Assembly (NCBI GenBank): GCA_002508425.1
Contig: DAKU01000029.1
Location: 1-46,380, forward strand
Direction: 5' to 3'
DNA length: 46,380 nucleotides
From: Methanosarcinaceae archaeon UBA470
Lineage (GTDB): Archaea; Halobacteriota; Methanosarcinia; Methanosarcinales; Methanosarcinaceae
The notes below the pieces were generated by a model that did no database searches, was not told where the DNA came from, and was given only the letters and a program-made list of their open reading frames with translations. The first letter of the stretch is position 1; each line of letters opens with the position of its first letter. The translations under genes were made by a program, and so were the position numbers. This document shows positions 28,045 to 36,052 of this stretch, piece by piece.

Positions 28045-28236
28045 AGAATAATTCTTGAAACATCAGAAAAAGATGGGTACACTTCATGCTGCTTAGAACT
28101 TCCGAACACGTTCATGGATGTTGCTGTACTGCCAATCAGACAGAAATGGAAAATAACTGTGATGAGGATCGATACCCAGCTATTGGGGGCATTTGAACTG
28201 AAAGCTGATATTGAGACACTTTTAGATGAGAGTTGA
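28045..28236 (+). pseudogene. Possible remnant of an unknown gene
   Basis: A start-less open frame of 63 codons (ILETSEKDGYTSCCLELPNTFMDVAVLPIRQKW...AFELKADIETLLDES) between two stops. The composition is protein-like and unlike random AT-rich translation, but no family is recognised. Confidence 0.25.
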
Positions 28237-28275
28237 TGAAGAATATGATTCTGACTAAATCTTCTTTTGAATGCT

Positions 28276-28312
28276 TGTCAATAACCAAAGAATTAGTAGT
28301 TGGTTATTGACA
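28276..28312. repeat. Perfect 13-base inverted repeat
   Basis: Arms TGTCAATAACCAA and TTGGTTATTGACA flank 11 bases. It lies about 100 bases downstream of the GyrI-like gene, without a T-run on either side. It could be an operator, a recombination end or a weak terminator. Confidence 0.5.
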
Positions 28313-28410
28313 CATAATTAACTTGATACTAATTGTAGTTCATTATTTCCTAAAAAATAATGTATCTATACCTTCAAGTTTTCAACTATTGAATAGTTCT
28401 GAAGCTCTAA

Positions 28411-28908
28411 TCACTTTACTGGCATGCATATATCAAGAATATGGTGTTTTTCCGGATGTTCTTCGGGGGAGCTTAAATATATCTCATAACTTGCTCGGGA
28501 CATATCTATTTCAAGGTTGTTTTGTATCACCCACTCAAAGATCTTTTCCCATGCAGGACCATATTCTTCTGCTCCTGTCAGTTCTGCACGCATTACTACA
28601 TACTTTCCCCCAGGAAGCTTTTTCTTTTTTATTTCCCCTTCAACTTTAACATCATCTTCAATGGTCATACACACATCCAGCTTAAGTTCTTCCGGAGGTG
28701 TAACGCTTGGATCATCATAATAGGCAGACATCAAAATGGTATCTGGTCCCATCAATTGTTTCGGACCTGCCCAACCAAGAAGTTTAGTGAACAAGTCATC
28801 AAAGACTTTGGTGTTTCCCAGATAGTTGCCGACAAATGAAACATATGCTACATTCCTTTCTTCTATCTCTTTTATCTCGGGCTCGTTTAAAATTTCCAAA
28901 CCTATCAC
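28411..28908 (-). CDS. GyrI-like small-molecule-binding domain protein
   Basis: A single-domain protein of up to 165 residues of the GyrI-like/AraC effector-binding superfamily, which binds hydrophobic ligands or drugs. The family pattern is visible: IKEIEERNVAYVSFVGNYLGNTKVFDDLFTKLLGWA near the start, ILMSAYYDDPSVTPPEELKLDVCMTI in the middle, LPGGKYVVMRAELTGAEEYGPAWEKIFEWV, and a C-terminal YEIYLSSPEEHPEKHHILDICMPVK. It has no DNA-binding domain. The reading frame begins at a GTG (28908); a TTG nine bases later has a better-placed AGGTGAT site and may be the real start. It appears monocistronic. Confidence 0.82.
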   Translation of the reverse strand: MIGLEILNEPEIKEIEERNVAYVSFVGNYLGNTKVFDDLFTKLLGWAGPKQLMGPDTILMSAYYDDPSVTPPEELKLDVCMTIEDDVKVEGEIKKKKLPGGKYVVMRAELTGAEEYGPAWEKIFEWVIQNNLEIDMSRASYEIYLSSPEEHPEKHHILDICMPVK

Positions 28909-29076
28909 CTATTTTTATTTTCAAGCTATTTTCTGTATTATGCACTATAAAAGCTGATAGCAAGTTGAGTGAAAGTGTTAAACTGTTTCTTATAGACAAA
29001 AGAGAACAAATTAGTATCGTGGTACATCGATGATCTAATCACATAATTCTCAACAAACAGAAGAAAGAAATAGGAT

Positions 29077-29087
29077 TTAATATAAAT
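29077..29087 (+). promoter_or_regulatory. TATA box of the PAP2 gene
   Basis: TTAATATAAAT lies about 28-37 bases before the ATG at 29114, predicting a short leader that includes the AGGAG at about 29100. Confidence 0.45.
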
Positions 29088-29113
29088 AGTGATCTTCCTT
29101 AGGAGCTATACAA

Positions 29114-30130
29114 ATGTTCCAAACCGAACCTCTGATCTACCTTCAATCCATTGGACCCCAATGGTTTACGTTCCTCATGATTCTGATAACTAAAATGGGA
29201 TCATCCTGGGTTTTAGTTGCCATAATAGTTAGAACCATTTTTGGTGTTGATTTTAAAAAGGGCTTTCTTCTGCTCCAGTTATTGCTATGGACAGGTCTGA
29301 CTACCGAGTTTCTAAAGATATTAATTGCATTTCCAAGGCCTGATTTCGTAGATAATAGAATCCTTAATATGGAATTTGGAATAAAAAACATATCATCTTT
29401 CAGTGGTAATGGAAAAAAAAGCTTTTTCGAACTTCCGGATAACCAGATTCTTAAAGCGTTTCGCCTTCAAGAAACTTTTACTAATTATTCATTTGGGTTT
29501 CCTTCCGGACATGTAGCACTTACTACGGCACTATGGGGAGGAAGTTCCATAGTATTCAAAAGCAAGATGCTCAAAATAATGACCCCTTTTGCAATAGCAA
29601 TTATGGCTTTCTCAAGGGTATATCTGGGAAGGCATTTCATAGGAGATGTACTGGGAGGAGCTATTGTAGGACTAATTATACTGGTAATTTTTACATCTTT
29701 TCTTAAAAGCTATCTTAAAGATGATTTGTTCAAAAAGGAGAATATTGAGCTCGCTTTCAGACACCAAAATTTGCTTTTTTACTCATTTATGTTCTTTATT
29801 CCTATTTGTTTCATGGCCTTGTCCTTGATAAGTTCCTATACAGCCGGATTTGTACTTGGAACAAATGTTGCATACCTCCTGATTATACGAAAGGGGATTC
29901 CGGATAACACCGGAAGTGTAAAACAGAGAGCTACAAGGGTATTCATTGCACTCATGCTACTTGGTATATCCAGTCTGATTCTTGATTTTTGGTTTAAAAC
30001 AGCAGCAACGACCAAATACCTCCAATTCACATTGGGGTTTCTGAAAACTTTCATTCCTGCATCTACAATCTGGGCTTCTGTGGTTGTTTGCAGGAAGCTT
30101 GAGCTCTATGGAACAGACAAAGCCTTTTAA
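29114..30130 (+). CDS. PAP2 superfamily membrane phosphatase
   Basis: A 338-residue integral membrane phosphatase of the type 2 phosphatidic acid phosphatase superfamily. The three catalytic motifs are all present: KILIAFPRP (K-x6-RP), FPSGH, and SRVYLGRHFIGDVLGG (SR-x5-H-x3-D). Eight or so hydrophobic segments are visible, with four after the catalytic core, making it longer than a minimal PAP2 protein. Likely substrates in an archaeon are polyprenyl diphosphate or an isoprenoid lipid phosphate, but this cannot be read from sequence. An AGGAG site precedes the ATG. It has its own TATA box and no operon partner. Confidence 0.9.
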   Translation: MFQTEPLIYLQSIGPQWFTFLMILITKMGSSWVLVAIIVRTIFGVDFKKGFLLLQLLLWTGLTTEFLKILIAFPRPDFVDNRILNMEFGIKNISSFSGNGKKSFFELPDNQILKAFRLQETFTNYSFGFPSGHVALTTALWGGSSIVFKSKMLKIMTPFAIAIMAFSRVYLGRHFIGDVLGGAIVGLIILVIFTSFLKSYLKDDLFKKENIELAFRHQNLLFYSFMFFIPICFMALSLISSYTAGFVLGTNVAYLLIIRKGIPDNTGSVKQRATRVFIALMLLGISSLILDFWFKTAATTKYLQFTLGFLKTFIPASTIWASVVVCRKLELYGTDKAF

Positions 30131-30202
30131 TCTTCTTTGTGGGTTCCAGATGTGGTATAGCTTTGAGTTGATGTGGAGAAAAAGCCGGAGATAAATGGCA
30201 GT

Positions 30203-30285
30203 TCAGGCACTTGCAACATCAACCTTTACGATCTCACCAAACACTCTGGCCTGTTCCTCAGTAACTTCAAGCACAACTTCAACTT
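30203..30285 (-). pseudogene. HicB C-terminal fragment, duplicate of the gene at 8342
   Basis: The minus strand reads EVVLEVTEEQARVFGEIVKVDVASA and a stop. This matches the end of the HicB-like gene at 8342 almost residue for residue, and the DNA similarity runs for about 90 bases (30196-30285 against 8335-8424). No upstream part of HicB is present, so it is a displaced fragment. Confidence 0.65.
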
Positions 30286-30412
30286 TAGATATATAGAAAA
30301 CCTTGTAGAAGTCGTAGACCTGAAGATAGAGACCGATGATAAGGTCATAATTTTGCAGGAAACCGGCAGTGGGTTGGGTATGGTTGAAGACACATCAGGA
30401 TTTGTAATATAA
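30286..30412 (+). pseudogene. Tail of an unknown gene next to the HicB fragment
   Basis: An open plus-strand stretch (IENLVEVVDLKIETDDKVIILQ then ETGSGLGMVEDTSGFVI) ends in TAA at 30410-30412. Protein-like composition begins abruptly where the HicB-derived sequence ends, suggesting a rearrangement joint. The family is not recognised. Confidence 0.3.
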
Positions 30413-30534
30413 ATTTAAGAGTTCCCGATACTTTTTTGGTTGAGGCTTCCTGCAGAAAAAGTGATCGCAGAAATACTCCTGCAATCACGCTGACCCTTCA
30501 TTTGTACCTTAACTGATTCCTTTAAGATATCCCA

Positions 30535-31743
30535 TTAGCTGTTACCATTTATCACTTTTTCAATAGCATCCTCAATGATCAGTAATCCTTTCTCTAATTC
30601 TTCCTTTTTGATGTTCAATGCGGGAAAGATCCTGATACCATTACCCTGCGTTTGAGTAAGAAGCAGCCCTTTTGCCAAGCATTCATTTTTAACCTGCGTA
30701 GCAATTTCTTCACTATGGAATTCGACCATCAAAAGCAGTCCTCTTCCCCTTATGTCAACAATTGCATTTCCATAGAGCTGCTGCCACCGACCCATCAGAT
30801 CCAGAGCAAAGCGTCCCATCTCTTTGACATTTTCAGAAATATTGCTATCAATAAGATGCTTGATAACTCCATAAGCAACAGCACACCCAAGAGGATTACC
30901 ACAGTATGTTCCACCGTGATCACCTATCTCAAGTTTCTTTGCTACTTCCTCAGACATTACGAAAGCACCGAAAGGAAAACCACCGGCAATTCCCTTTGCC
31001 ATAGTCATGAAATCTGCCCTTACACCAAAAGAACTTGTAATGAAAACCGGACCTGTCCTAAAAAAGCCTGTCTGGATTTCATCCATAATCAACAGGCTGC
31101 CGTTTTTCTTACACAGATTTTCCACCCCTTTAAGATACCCATCGGAAGGTATGCGAACTCCGCCTTCCCCCTGGATTGGTTCAATGATAACGGCTGCAAC
31201 GTTCTTGTCCATTGAATTTTCCAGTGCCCCCAGATCATCATAAGGAACGAAACGGTAATAAGGCATAAGAGGGCTGTACCTGTCCCTATGCTTAGCCTGG
31301 CCTGTAGCCGATGTGGTGCTTATTGTACGCCCATGGAAACTCTTGTGGGTAGAAATAATTTCAGGCCTTCCTGTTACCTTCCGGGCCAATTTGATAGCAG
31401 CGTCATTTGCTTCAGCTCCACTATTTGTGAAAAACACTCTTGTAAGATGGGAAGGTAGAATTCCTGCCAGCAAGGACAGTAAACGAGCACGTGCCGGTGA
31501 ATATGTTAGTCCTGAATTAGGATTTTGGATTATTTTTCTTCCCTGCTCAATCAGAGCATCGGTAATGACAGGATGGGCGTGTCCAATGCACGTTACTCCC
31601 CAGCCTGATGTGAAATCAATATACATCTTTCCTTCTTCGTCCCATACAAAAACTCCATCTCCCTTTTCAATAGAGATTTTCTGTTTAACAAAGAAAGGTG
31701 CTAAATATTTGTCTTCTATTTCGAATGTATCCTTGCTTGACAT
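30535..31743 (-). CDS. Class III (acetylornithine/GABA-type) aminotransferase
   Basis: A 402-residue PLP-dependent aminotransferase of fold type I, subgroup III, the group of ArgD, GabT and ornithine aminotransferases. The glycine-rich phosphate loop FTNSGAEANDAAIKLAR, the ring-stacking SFHGRT segment, IIEPIQGEGG, LIMDEIQTGF..RTG and the PLP lysine in MAKGIAGGFPFGAF are all present. The length is normal. The substrate is undetermined: arginine biosynthesis (ArgD) or another omega-amino acid are both possible, and there are no arg genes nearby. An AAAGGAA site lies about ten bases before the ATG. It appears monocistronic. Confidence 0.88.
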   Translation of the reverse strand: MSSKDTFEIEDKYLAPFFVKQKISIEKGDGVFVWDEEGKMYIDFTSGWGVTCIGHAHPVITDALIEQGRKIIQNPNSGLTYSPARARLLSLLAGILPSHLTRVFFTNSGAEANDAAIKLARKVTGRPEIISTHKSFHGRTISTTSATGQAKHRDRYSPLMPYYRFVPYDDLGALENSMDKNVAAVIIEPIQGEGGVRIPSDGYLKGVENLCKKNGSLLIMDEIQTGFFRTGPVFITSSFGVRADFMTMAKGIAGGFPFGAFVMSEEVAKKLEIGDHGGTYCGNPLGCAVAYGVIKHLIDSNISENVKEMGRFALDLMGRWQQLYGNAIVDIRGRGLLLMVEFHSEEIATQVKNECLAKGLLLTQTQGNGIRIFPALNIKKEELEKGLLIIEDAIEKVINGNS

Positions 31744-32070
31744 TATGGATCATTTCCTTTGCAGATACCAAATGATTTCGGGAACAGTATTGTGAAAATT
31801 ACCTGTTCCGAAAGCCTGTTGGGAACCGCTATGTTCAGTAAAAATAGTTTTCTTCATATTTATAACACCATTTATCCCTGAAAAAGCGTATTTTACCTCA
31901 AGTTTCTTTTTAGAAGCCTGGAATCATTGATAAATGAATAAAAGACTTACCATTGCCAAGTATCTGGACGGTAAGTACTCTAAAAGATCAGACATGGAAG
32001 TTATGAAAAGATGTTTCTATTGCTGCTTAAATAAGAAAGCTAGTTCAAAAAAATCTTGAAGCGGTTTTCA
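31744..32070. other. Intergenic region between aminotransferase and chemotaxis-linked genes
   Basis: A 41-codon plus-strand frame (31934-32059, MNKRLTIAKYLDGKYSKRSD...) is Lys-rich and could be chance; it lacks a ribosome site. No other feature was recognised. Confidence 0.3.
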
Positions 32071-32676
32071 TCATTCCTGCACGTAGAGCACGTACAGACA
32101 TGAATTTTCCCGCATCTCCATAAAGCCCTGTGTTTCGGAAATTCCTGCTTTTTCAAGAAGGACCTTCTTCCAGGATTCTGGAGGTAGTGCGATCTTACCG
32201 GTATATGCTTTTGCAGCAATCTGTGCATACTGCAAAGGCTTGCCGCCTATTTTAATTCTCTTTGCTACCTCATTACGGTATGTTTGGTGCATCATACATG
32301 CACTGTGGGCAGCAGAAGGCTGTATAGTATGGTTGTAGTGATCAGTAGCTTCCATATGCACCGGATTGAAATTACCAAGACGTTTGATATATTCCCTTAT
32401 AGCTTTTGCAAATGGACATACCTTTGTAACAAAGCCATTGGAACTGATCTGTTTGATATTTTCAAACGATGAAAGTACAGACTCTCCATTTACCACTGCA
32501 TTAGCAAAGTCTTCCCAGTTATCGTATTCCTCTTCAGGAACAGATTTTGCAAGAGATTTTGCTTGTCCTACGATATAATTAGTGAAACCTTCCACGCCTT
32601 GCTTATCAGAGATATCTTCAAAGAAGAGAAAAACTGACACATCAACAAAAGGATTAGAGGCTATTGCTTCTGCCAT
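32071..32676 (-). CDS. Cys-containing protein linked to the chemotaxis cluster, paralogue of the next upstream gene
   Basis: A 201-residue soluble protein. It aligns with the neighbouring 32687-33313 product over most of its length: VCPFAKAI against TCPMAPTM, HYNHTIQPSAAHSACMMHQTYRNEVAKRI against SYNNRIRDSAVSNYCITHQRFREIAANNI, GKPLQYA against KQPLECL, and ENSCLYVLYV against SASCVFALIV. Three cysteines and an HQ pair are thus conserved, which suggests metal, heme or Fe-S binding or redox sensing. I do not recognise the family with certainty (a methanogen sensory/output domain is possible). The ATG has an AAGGTGA site and lies ten bases after the paralogue's stop, so they are cotranscribed. Confidence 0.75.
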   Translation of the reverse strand: MAEAIASNPFVDVSVFLFFEDISDKQGVEGFTNYIVGQAKSLAKSVPEEEYDNWEDFANAVVNGESVLSSFENIKQISSNGFVTKVCPFAKAIREYIKRLGNFNPVHMEATDHYNHTIQPSAAHSACMMHQTYRNEVAKRIKIGGKPLQYAQIAAKAYTGKIALPPESWKKVLLEKAGISETQGFMEMRENSCLYVLYVQE

Positions 32677-32686
32677 TTACTTCACC

Positions 32687-33313
32687 TTACTCCGCTATTT
32701 CCTCACCTGCAGACTTACCTTTTACTATCAATGCAAACACACATGAAGCACTTCTGAGAATGCTTTTAATGTGTCTGTCATCGACGTTAATCCTGGTTAG
32801 GTTTTCTTGCAGCATCTTTACATCACCCATACGTCCTTTGTTTGCAAGATGCAAACATTCAAGAGGTTGCTTTGCAACAGTTATATTATTAGCAGCAATT
32901 TCTCTGAATCGCTGGTGAGTGATGCAATAATTAGAAACTGCTGAGTCACGGATACGATTATTGTAACTATCTGCGACATCTTCATCCGAGTCGGGTATAG
33001 GGCCAATTTTCTGGATGAACCTAATCATGGTAGGAGCCATAGGACATGTCTTTAGTGCATATACGTATCCTATCACATCTCCATCCTTATCTGTGATTGC
33101 AAGATCAGTAAGCACATTTACTTCACCTTCTATGGTAAGAGAGGTCCTGCCTTCTTTCATTGCCACATTGAAAGCTGGCCAGCCTACATATGCCTCCTTT
33201 CCCATTCTTTCTGCGTAACTTTCTCCGACACGGAGCCAGTATTCCACTACACCCTCAGTGCCAGCCTTGCTAACCATGTCGTCAACAAGTGAGTATAATG
33301 CTATATCCATCAT
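32687..33313 (-). CDS. Cys-containing protein linked to the chemotaxis cluster, paralogue of the next downstream gene
   Basis: A 208-residue soluble protein, tandem paralogue of 32071-32676. The shared frame is C-P, then about 40-45 residues later C-x2-HQ, then a terminal Cys (residues as described in that entry). The N-terminal third is helical and diverged (VDDMVSKAGTEGVVEYWLRVGESYAERMG). It contains a beta section with VIGYVYALKTCP. A GGAGGG site eight bases before the ATG at 33313 decides the start over an upstream TTG. A 120-base gap separates it from the next gene up, with AT-rich promoter-like sequence, so the pair may have its own transcript as well as being at the end of the che cluster. 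Confidence 0.75.
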   Translation of the reverse strand: MMDIALYSLVDDMVSKAGTEGVVEYWLRVGESYAERMGKEAYVGWPAFNVAMKEGRTSLTIEGEVNVLTDLAITDKDGDVIGYVYALKTCPMAPTMIRFIQKIGPIPDSDEDVADSYNNRIRDSAVSNYCITHQRFREIAANNITVAKQPLECLHLANKGRMGDVKMLQENLTRINVDDRHIKSILRSASCVFALIVKGKSAGEEIAE

Positions 33314-33436
33314 AATCAATGCCCTCCGATTATAATTCCTGAAGTTTTACATTTTGTATAATATTGTGATCCATGTTTTACAAATACTATAGGCAATATT
33401 ATTATTTATATGAATATATATTTATGGGTTGTATGA

Positions 33437-33838
33437 TTATAAAATACGCTTCCATTTGAATTGTAGATCTTCAGGATACACTTTCTCAGTAGTCTCATTA
33501 TCCTGCTCAATCAACTCAAATGCTTCTTCTACCGAAGATACTTCAAGTGTAAAATTGTCTTCTCCAAACAGATTGTACTCTAGAAATAGAGTATATTCAT
33601 GTGACCAAAATAAAGTTACATTTTCTTTACTATTTTGGATATTATCTGAATCCGGACAAATACATGACCAGGATGCAACCATTAAAGGATACTTAAGCTC
33701 ATTGGCATCGATTTGTGAGATCTTTGGCTGTTGAAAACTCTTATCATCGCGTCTTTTCATTTGTCTTAACAATAACGGCCAAGGCTTAGATTCCATATTT
33801 TCAGAACGCGTTAAATAGCAGGTCCATTTATTCCCCAT
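33437..33838 (-). CDS. Small unknown protein in the chemotaxis cluster
   Basis: A 133-residue acidic soluble protein (MGNKWTCYLTRSENMESKPWPLLLRQMKRRDDKSF...). The sequence WTCYLTRSENMESKPWPLL and the tail KVYPEDLQFKWKRIL are distinctive but belong to no family I know. The ATG at 33838 is chosen because GAGAGGGAT lies directly upstream; a start seven codons earlier would overlap the cheC-like gene. It follows that gene by ten bases and so is part of the same transcript. A role in taxis is inferred only from position. Confidence 0.65.
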   Translation of the reverse strand: MGNKWTCYLTRSENMESKPWPLLLRQMKRRDDKSFQQPKISQIDANELKYPLMVASWSCICPDSDNIQNSKENVTLFWSHEYTLFLEYNLFGEDNFTLEVSSVEEAFELIEQDNETTEKVYPEDLQFKWKRIL

Positions 33839-33848
33839 CTTATCCCTC

Positions 33849-34478
33849 TCATTGAGCATTCACTAATTTGTCAATGAAACTTAGCAATGAACCTAAAGAA
33901 TCATTATTCAGAAAGAGAAACATATCTCCATAAAGAGTGCAATTGCCTTGAGGACTGCATAAACCCTGTACTTGAAACATCGTTTCAATGTTCAGCACAT
34001 CAGCAGATGCACCTTTTAGCCTGTGTTCAATTTCATTGAACACTTTTTCTGCATCCCCCAACAAAATAGTAGGAGGGGATTGAATTACCTTGGCTCCAAG
34101 GAATTCGTAAATGCTTTTAAGATAAGAACCCGTCAGGATATTCCCCATTTCGTTAAGAGCAGACTCATACATTCCGGGGTCCTCTTCATGTGTAGTGCCA
34201 CTGATCAAAACGGAACTCAGGGTTGCAGCACTGTTAAAATCAAAAAGTAGCATCATTGTGCCGATCAAGTCTCCTCTGAGATCCATAAGCACAGCCGCCA
34301 AAGTCAGAGATGATGGAACCATTTGAGACATTGATTTAATATCAATTATCTGTGCATTGGACAGGTTCAGCTGTACCCTGCTGTTCAAGATCTTAGAGAG
34401 AGCTGTAGCAGCATTGCCCATACCAATACCCCCTATCTCTTGAAGAGCATCTGACTGAAAACCTGAAAGTTGTGCCAT
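33849..34478 (-). CDS. CheC-like phosphatase family protein, third copy
   Basis: A 209-residue CheC/CheX/FliY-fold protein; the family removes phosphate from CheY-P. The two helices that carry the active site are recognisable: SDALQEIGGIGMGNAATALSKIL (E-x3-x-G) and ESALNEMGNILTGSYLKSI (E-x2-N). In active CheC both have the pattern E-x2-N; here the first has Gly in the Asn position, so activity may rest on the second helix. It differs in both helices from the other two copies in this cluster. It has an AGGAT site and sits 24 bases after the membrane protein gene. Confidence 0.82.
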   Translation of the reverse strand: MAQLSGFQSDALQEIGGIGMGNAATALSKILNSRVQLNLSNAQIIDIKSMSQMVPSSLTLAAVLMDLRGDLIGTMMLLFDFNSAATLSSVLISGTTHEEDPGMYESALNEMGNILTGSYLKSIYEFLGAKVIQSPPTILLGDAEKVFNEIEHRLKGASADVLNIETMFQVQGLCSPQGNCTLYGDMFLFLNNDSLGSLLSFIDKLVNAQ

Positions 34479-34502
34479 AAGACAAAATCCTATCTTTAAA
34501 AT

Positions 34503-35504
34503 CTAGTCCACAGCTTCATTCTCAAGGAAGAAACGCTTACCTGCATAAAAGCGAATGAACTCTTCTTTTCCACCTTTTACTACCTTTATACTGTTATCAG
34601 ACTCTTCAGCAATATTCACAAAAAGCCCTTCAAGTCTACTAACTATATCCTTTGGATGTGCAAGGTTATTGATCAGGCCGATAAGCAAGATATCTTTAGA
34701 TGCAAATTTCTCGACCATTCTTGATGCAAAAGTATAGGTAGCGTCTTCTCCTTCTGTCAGGAGCAAATCAGAGAACGGTTCGAATATCAAGGCACAGCCT
34801 GCTGGAAGCTTACTTGTCAGGTCAAAGAAGCTATCAAGATCATTCTTTGGTAATATGATAATGCCATCTTTTTCCATTAGTTTTTCCTCAGTAGAGGATA
34901 ATTCGATGAATTTCATAGCTCCGATATCCACTAACTCTCCAAGCCTGTTCTTGTATAAAGAAGTGCGAGGCTCGGTAGAGACTAGCACAACATTCATAGT
35001 TTCACCATAAAAGCGCAGGCACATTTCTATTACTGAATCTTCATAGCGTGTGCGTGGAGTGTACTCGATCAATGTTGACCATTCTAATAACTTGGAAATA
35101 TTTTCAGTATCATTCGAATTATATTTCTCTGTCTTTTGCTCAGGCTTCCTGAACACCATTCCTTCTATGAGAAAATCACCCAGGTTTTGGCGAGGGATTG
35201 TCTTAAAAGCCTTGAACATCAAAAAACCAGCTGCTGCAAAAATACTTGTGTACACAGCGCTCCAGAAACAAAGGAATAACAATATGGTTTCAACCACATT
35301 TGGATCGGTAGCTACAACTGCAAATGAAGGAAAGATTGCGGTAGTGATAAGGAATATTGCTGTCAGAGCAAGAAGAAGCCAAGCAATTGAACCTCTTTTT
35401 GTGTCTTCATAGACCTTAATCCAGAAATAAGTAGCAGCCATTCCCCCCAATAGAGAAATGGATATGAATAAGATATGCAGAATCGTGAGATCGGGACTAA
35501 GCAT
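34503..35504 (-). CDS. Membrane protein with cytoplasmic RecA-fold-like (DUF835/DUF7504-type) domain
   Basis: A 333-residue protein. Three membrane helices lie in residues 1-105 (TILHILFISISLLGGMAATYF; IAWLLLALTAIFLI; ILLFLCFWSAVYTSIFAAAGF). The cytoplasmic part (about 135-325) has alternating strands and helices (VVLVSTEPRTSLYKNRL; MKFIELSS; DGIIILPKNDLDSFFDLTSKLPAGCALIFEPFSDLLL; DILLIGLINN) like the DUF835/DUF7504 group of ATP-lacking RecA-like domains common in archaeal signalling. No Walker A is seen. A GGGAGGT site precedes the ATG and AT-rich promoter-like sequence lies upstream. It sits among che genes and could be a taxis scaffold or sensor; that is inference. Confidence 0.65.
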   Translation of the reverse strand: MLSPDLTILHILFISISLLGGMAATYFWIKVYEDTKRGSIAWLLLALTAIFLITTAIFPSFAVVATDPNVVETILLFLCFWSAVYTSIFAAAGFLMFKAFKTIPRQNLGDFLIEGMVFRKPEQKTEKYNSNDTENISKLLEWSTLIEYTPRTRYEDSVIEMCLRFYGETMNVVLVSTEPRTSLYKNRLGELVDIGAMKFIELSSTEEKLMEKDGIIILPKNDLDSFFDLTSKLPAGCALIFEPFSDLLLTEGEDATYTFASRMVEKFASKDILLIGLINNLAHPKDIVSRLEGLFVNIAEESDNSIKVVKGGKEEFIRFYAGKRFFLENEAVD

Positions 35505-35521
35505 TTTTACCTCCCGAACAA

Positions 35522-35552
35522 TATATATCTTTGTGTAAATATAAATATTTAA
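35522..35552 (-). promoter_or_regulatory. Possible internal promoter of the chemotaxis cluster
   Basis: On the minus strand two TATA-like stretches (ATTTATATTT and GATATATATTG) lie within 50 bases of the ATG at 35504. They would allow the membrane protein, third cheC and following genes to be transcribed separately from cheD. Confidence 0.35.
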
Positions 35553-35555
35553 CTA

Positions 35556-36029
35556 TCAAAGTTGAGTCTCCCCTTTCGTTGCACTTCTAATAAAATAAAT
35601 TCCTGTATCAGTATCCAGCACTACGGTGCGTCCATAATTCTTTCCAGTATCCTCAGCTATTATCGGCACTTTCATCTCAGCTAGTACAACTTTTGTGGCC
35701 TGAATATTTCGTTCACCAATGTTCAGGTTTGTATCAGCGTTAAAAGAGAACATTTTTGCCCCGCCAGCTATTTTGGCTACCATTCTTCTACGTGATGCAC
35801 CAGCATGTACCATCTCTTCAACAAGAAAGGGAATACCACTATCTGCAAATTTGGCACGATTATCCTTGAAACGTGCATTTTCAATAGTTGGCAGCATTAT
35901 ATGTACCAGCCCACCTATCTTGGTAACCGGATCATAAATGGCAATGCCTATACAAGAGCCCAGACCCAGTGTTGTTAATTTCTCTGGACTACGAGTCACA
36001 GCATAGTCTGCCATTCCTATCACTATCAT
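35556..36029 (-). CDS. cheD: Chemoreceptor glutamine deamidase CheD
   Basis: A 157-residue CheD, which deamidates glutamines on chemoreceptors and binds CheC to increase its phosphatase activity. The catalytic Cys lies in LGLGSCIGIAIYD and the His in GGLVHIMLP; AKIAGGAKMF and INIGERN-like NLNIGERNI complete the fold. The family usually begins 'MIVVGMADY', so the ATG at 36029 is chosen. The reading frame is open to a TTG at 36056 that overlaps the upstream cheC stop, and coupling from that start cannot be excluded. It is the last of the core che genes before the membrane protein. Confidence 0.9.
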   Translation of the reverse strand: MIVIGMADYAVTRSPEKLTTLGLGSCIGIAIYDPVTKIGGLVHIMLPTIENARFKDNRAKFADSGIPFLVEEMVHAGASRRRMVAKIAGGAKMFSFNADTNLNIGERNIQATKVVLAEMKVPIIAEDTGKNYGRTVVLDTDTGIYFIRSATKGETQL

Positions 36030-36052
36030 AGTATCAATCGATAAATCAAAGA

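Larger units (their letters stand above)
27899..28410. other. Intergenic region between histidine kinase and GyrI-like genes
   Basis: Holds one coding-like remnant (28045-28236) and a long perfect inverted repeat (28276-28312), both listed separately. Nothing else recognised. Confidence 0.4.
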
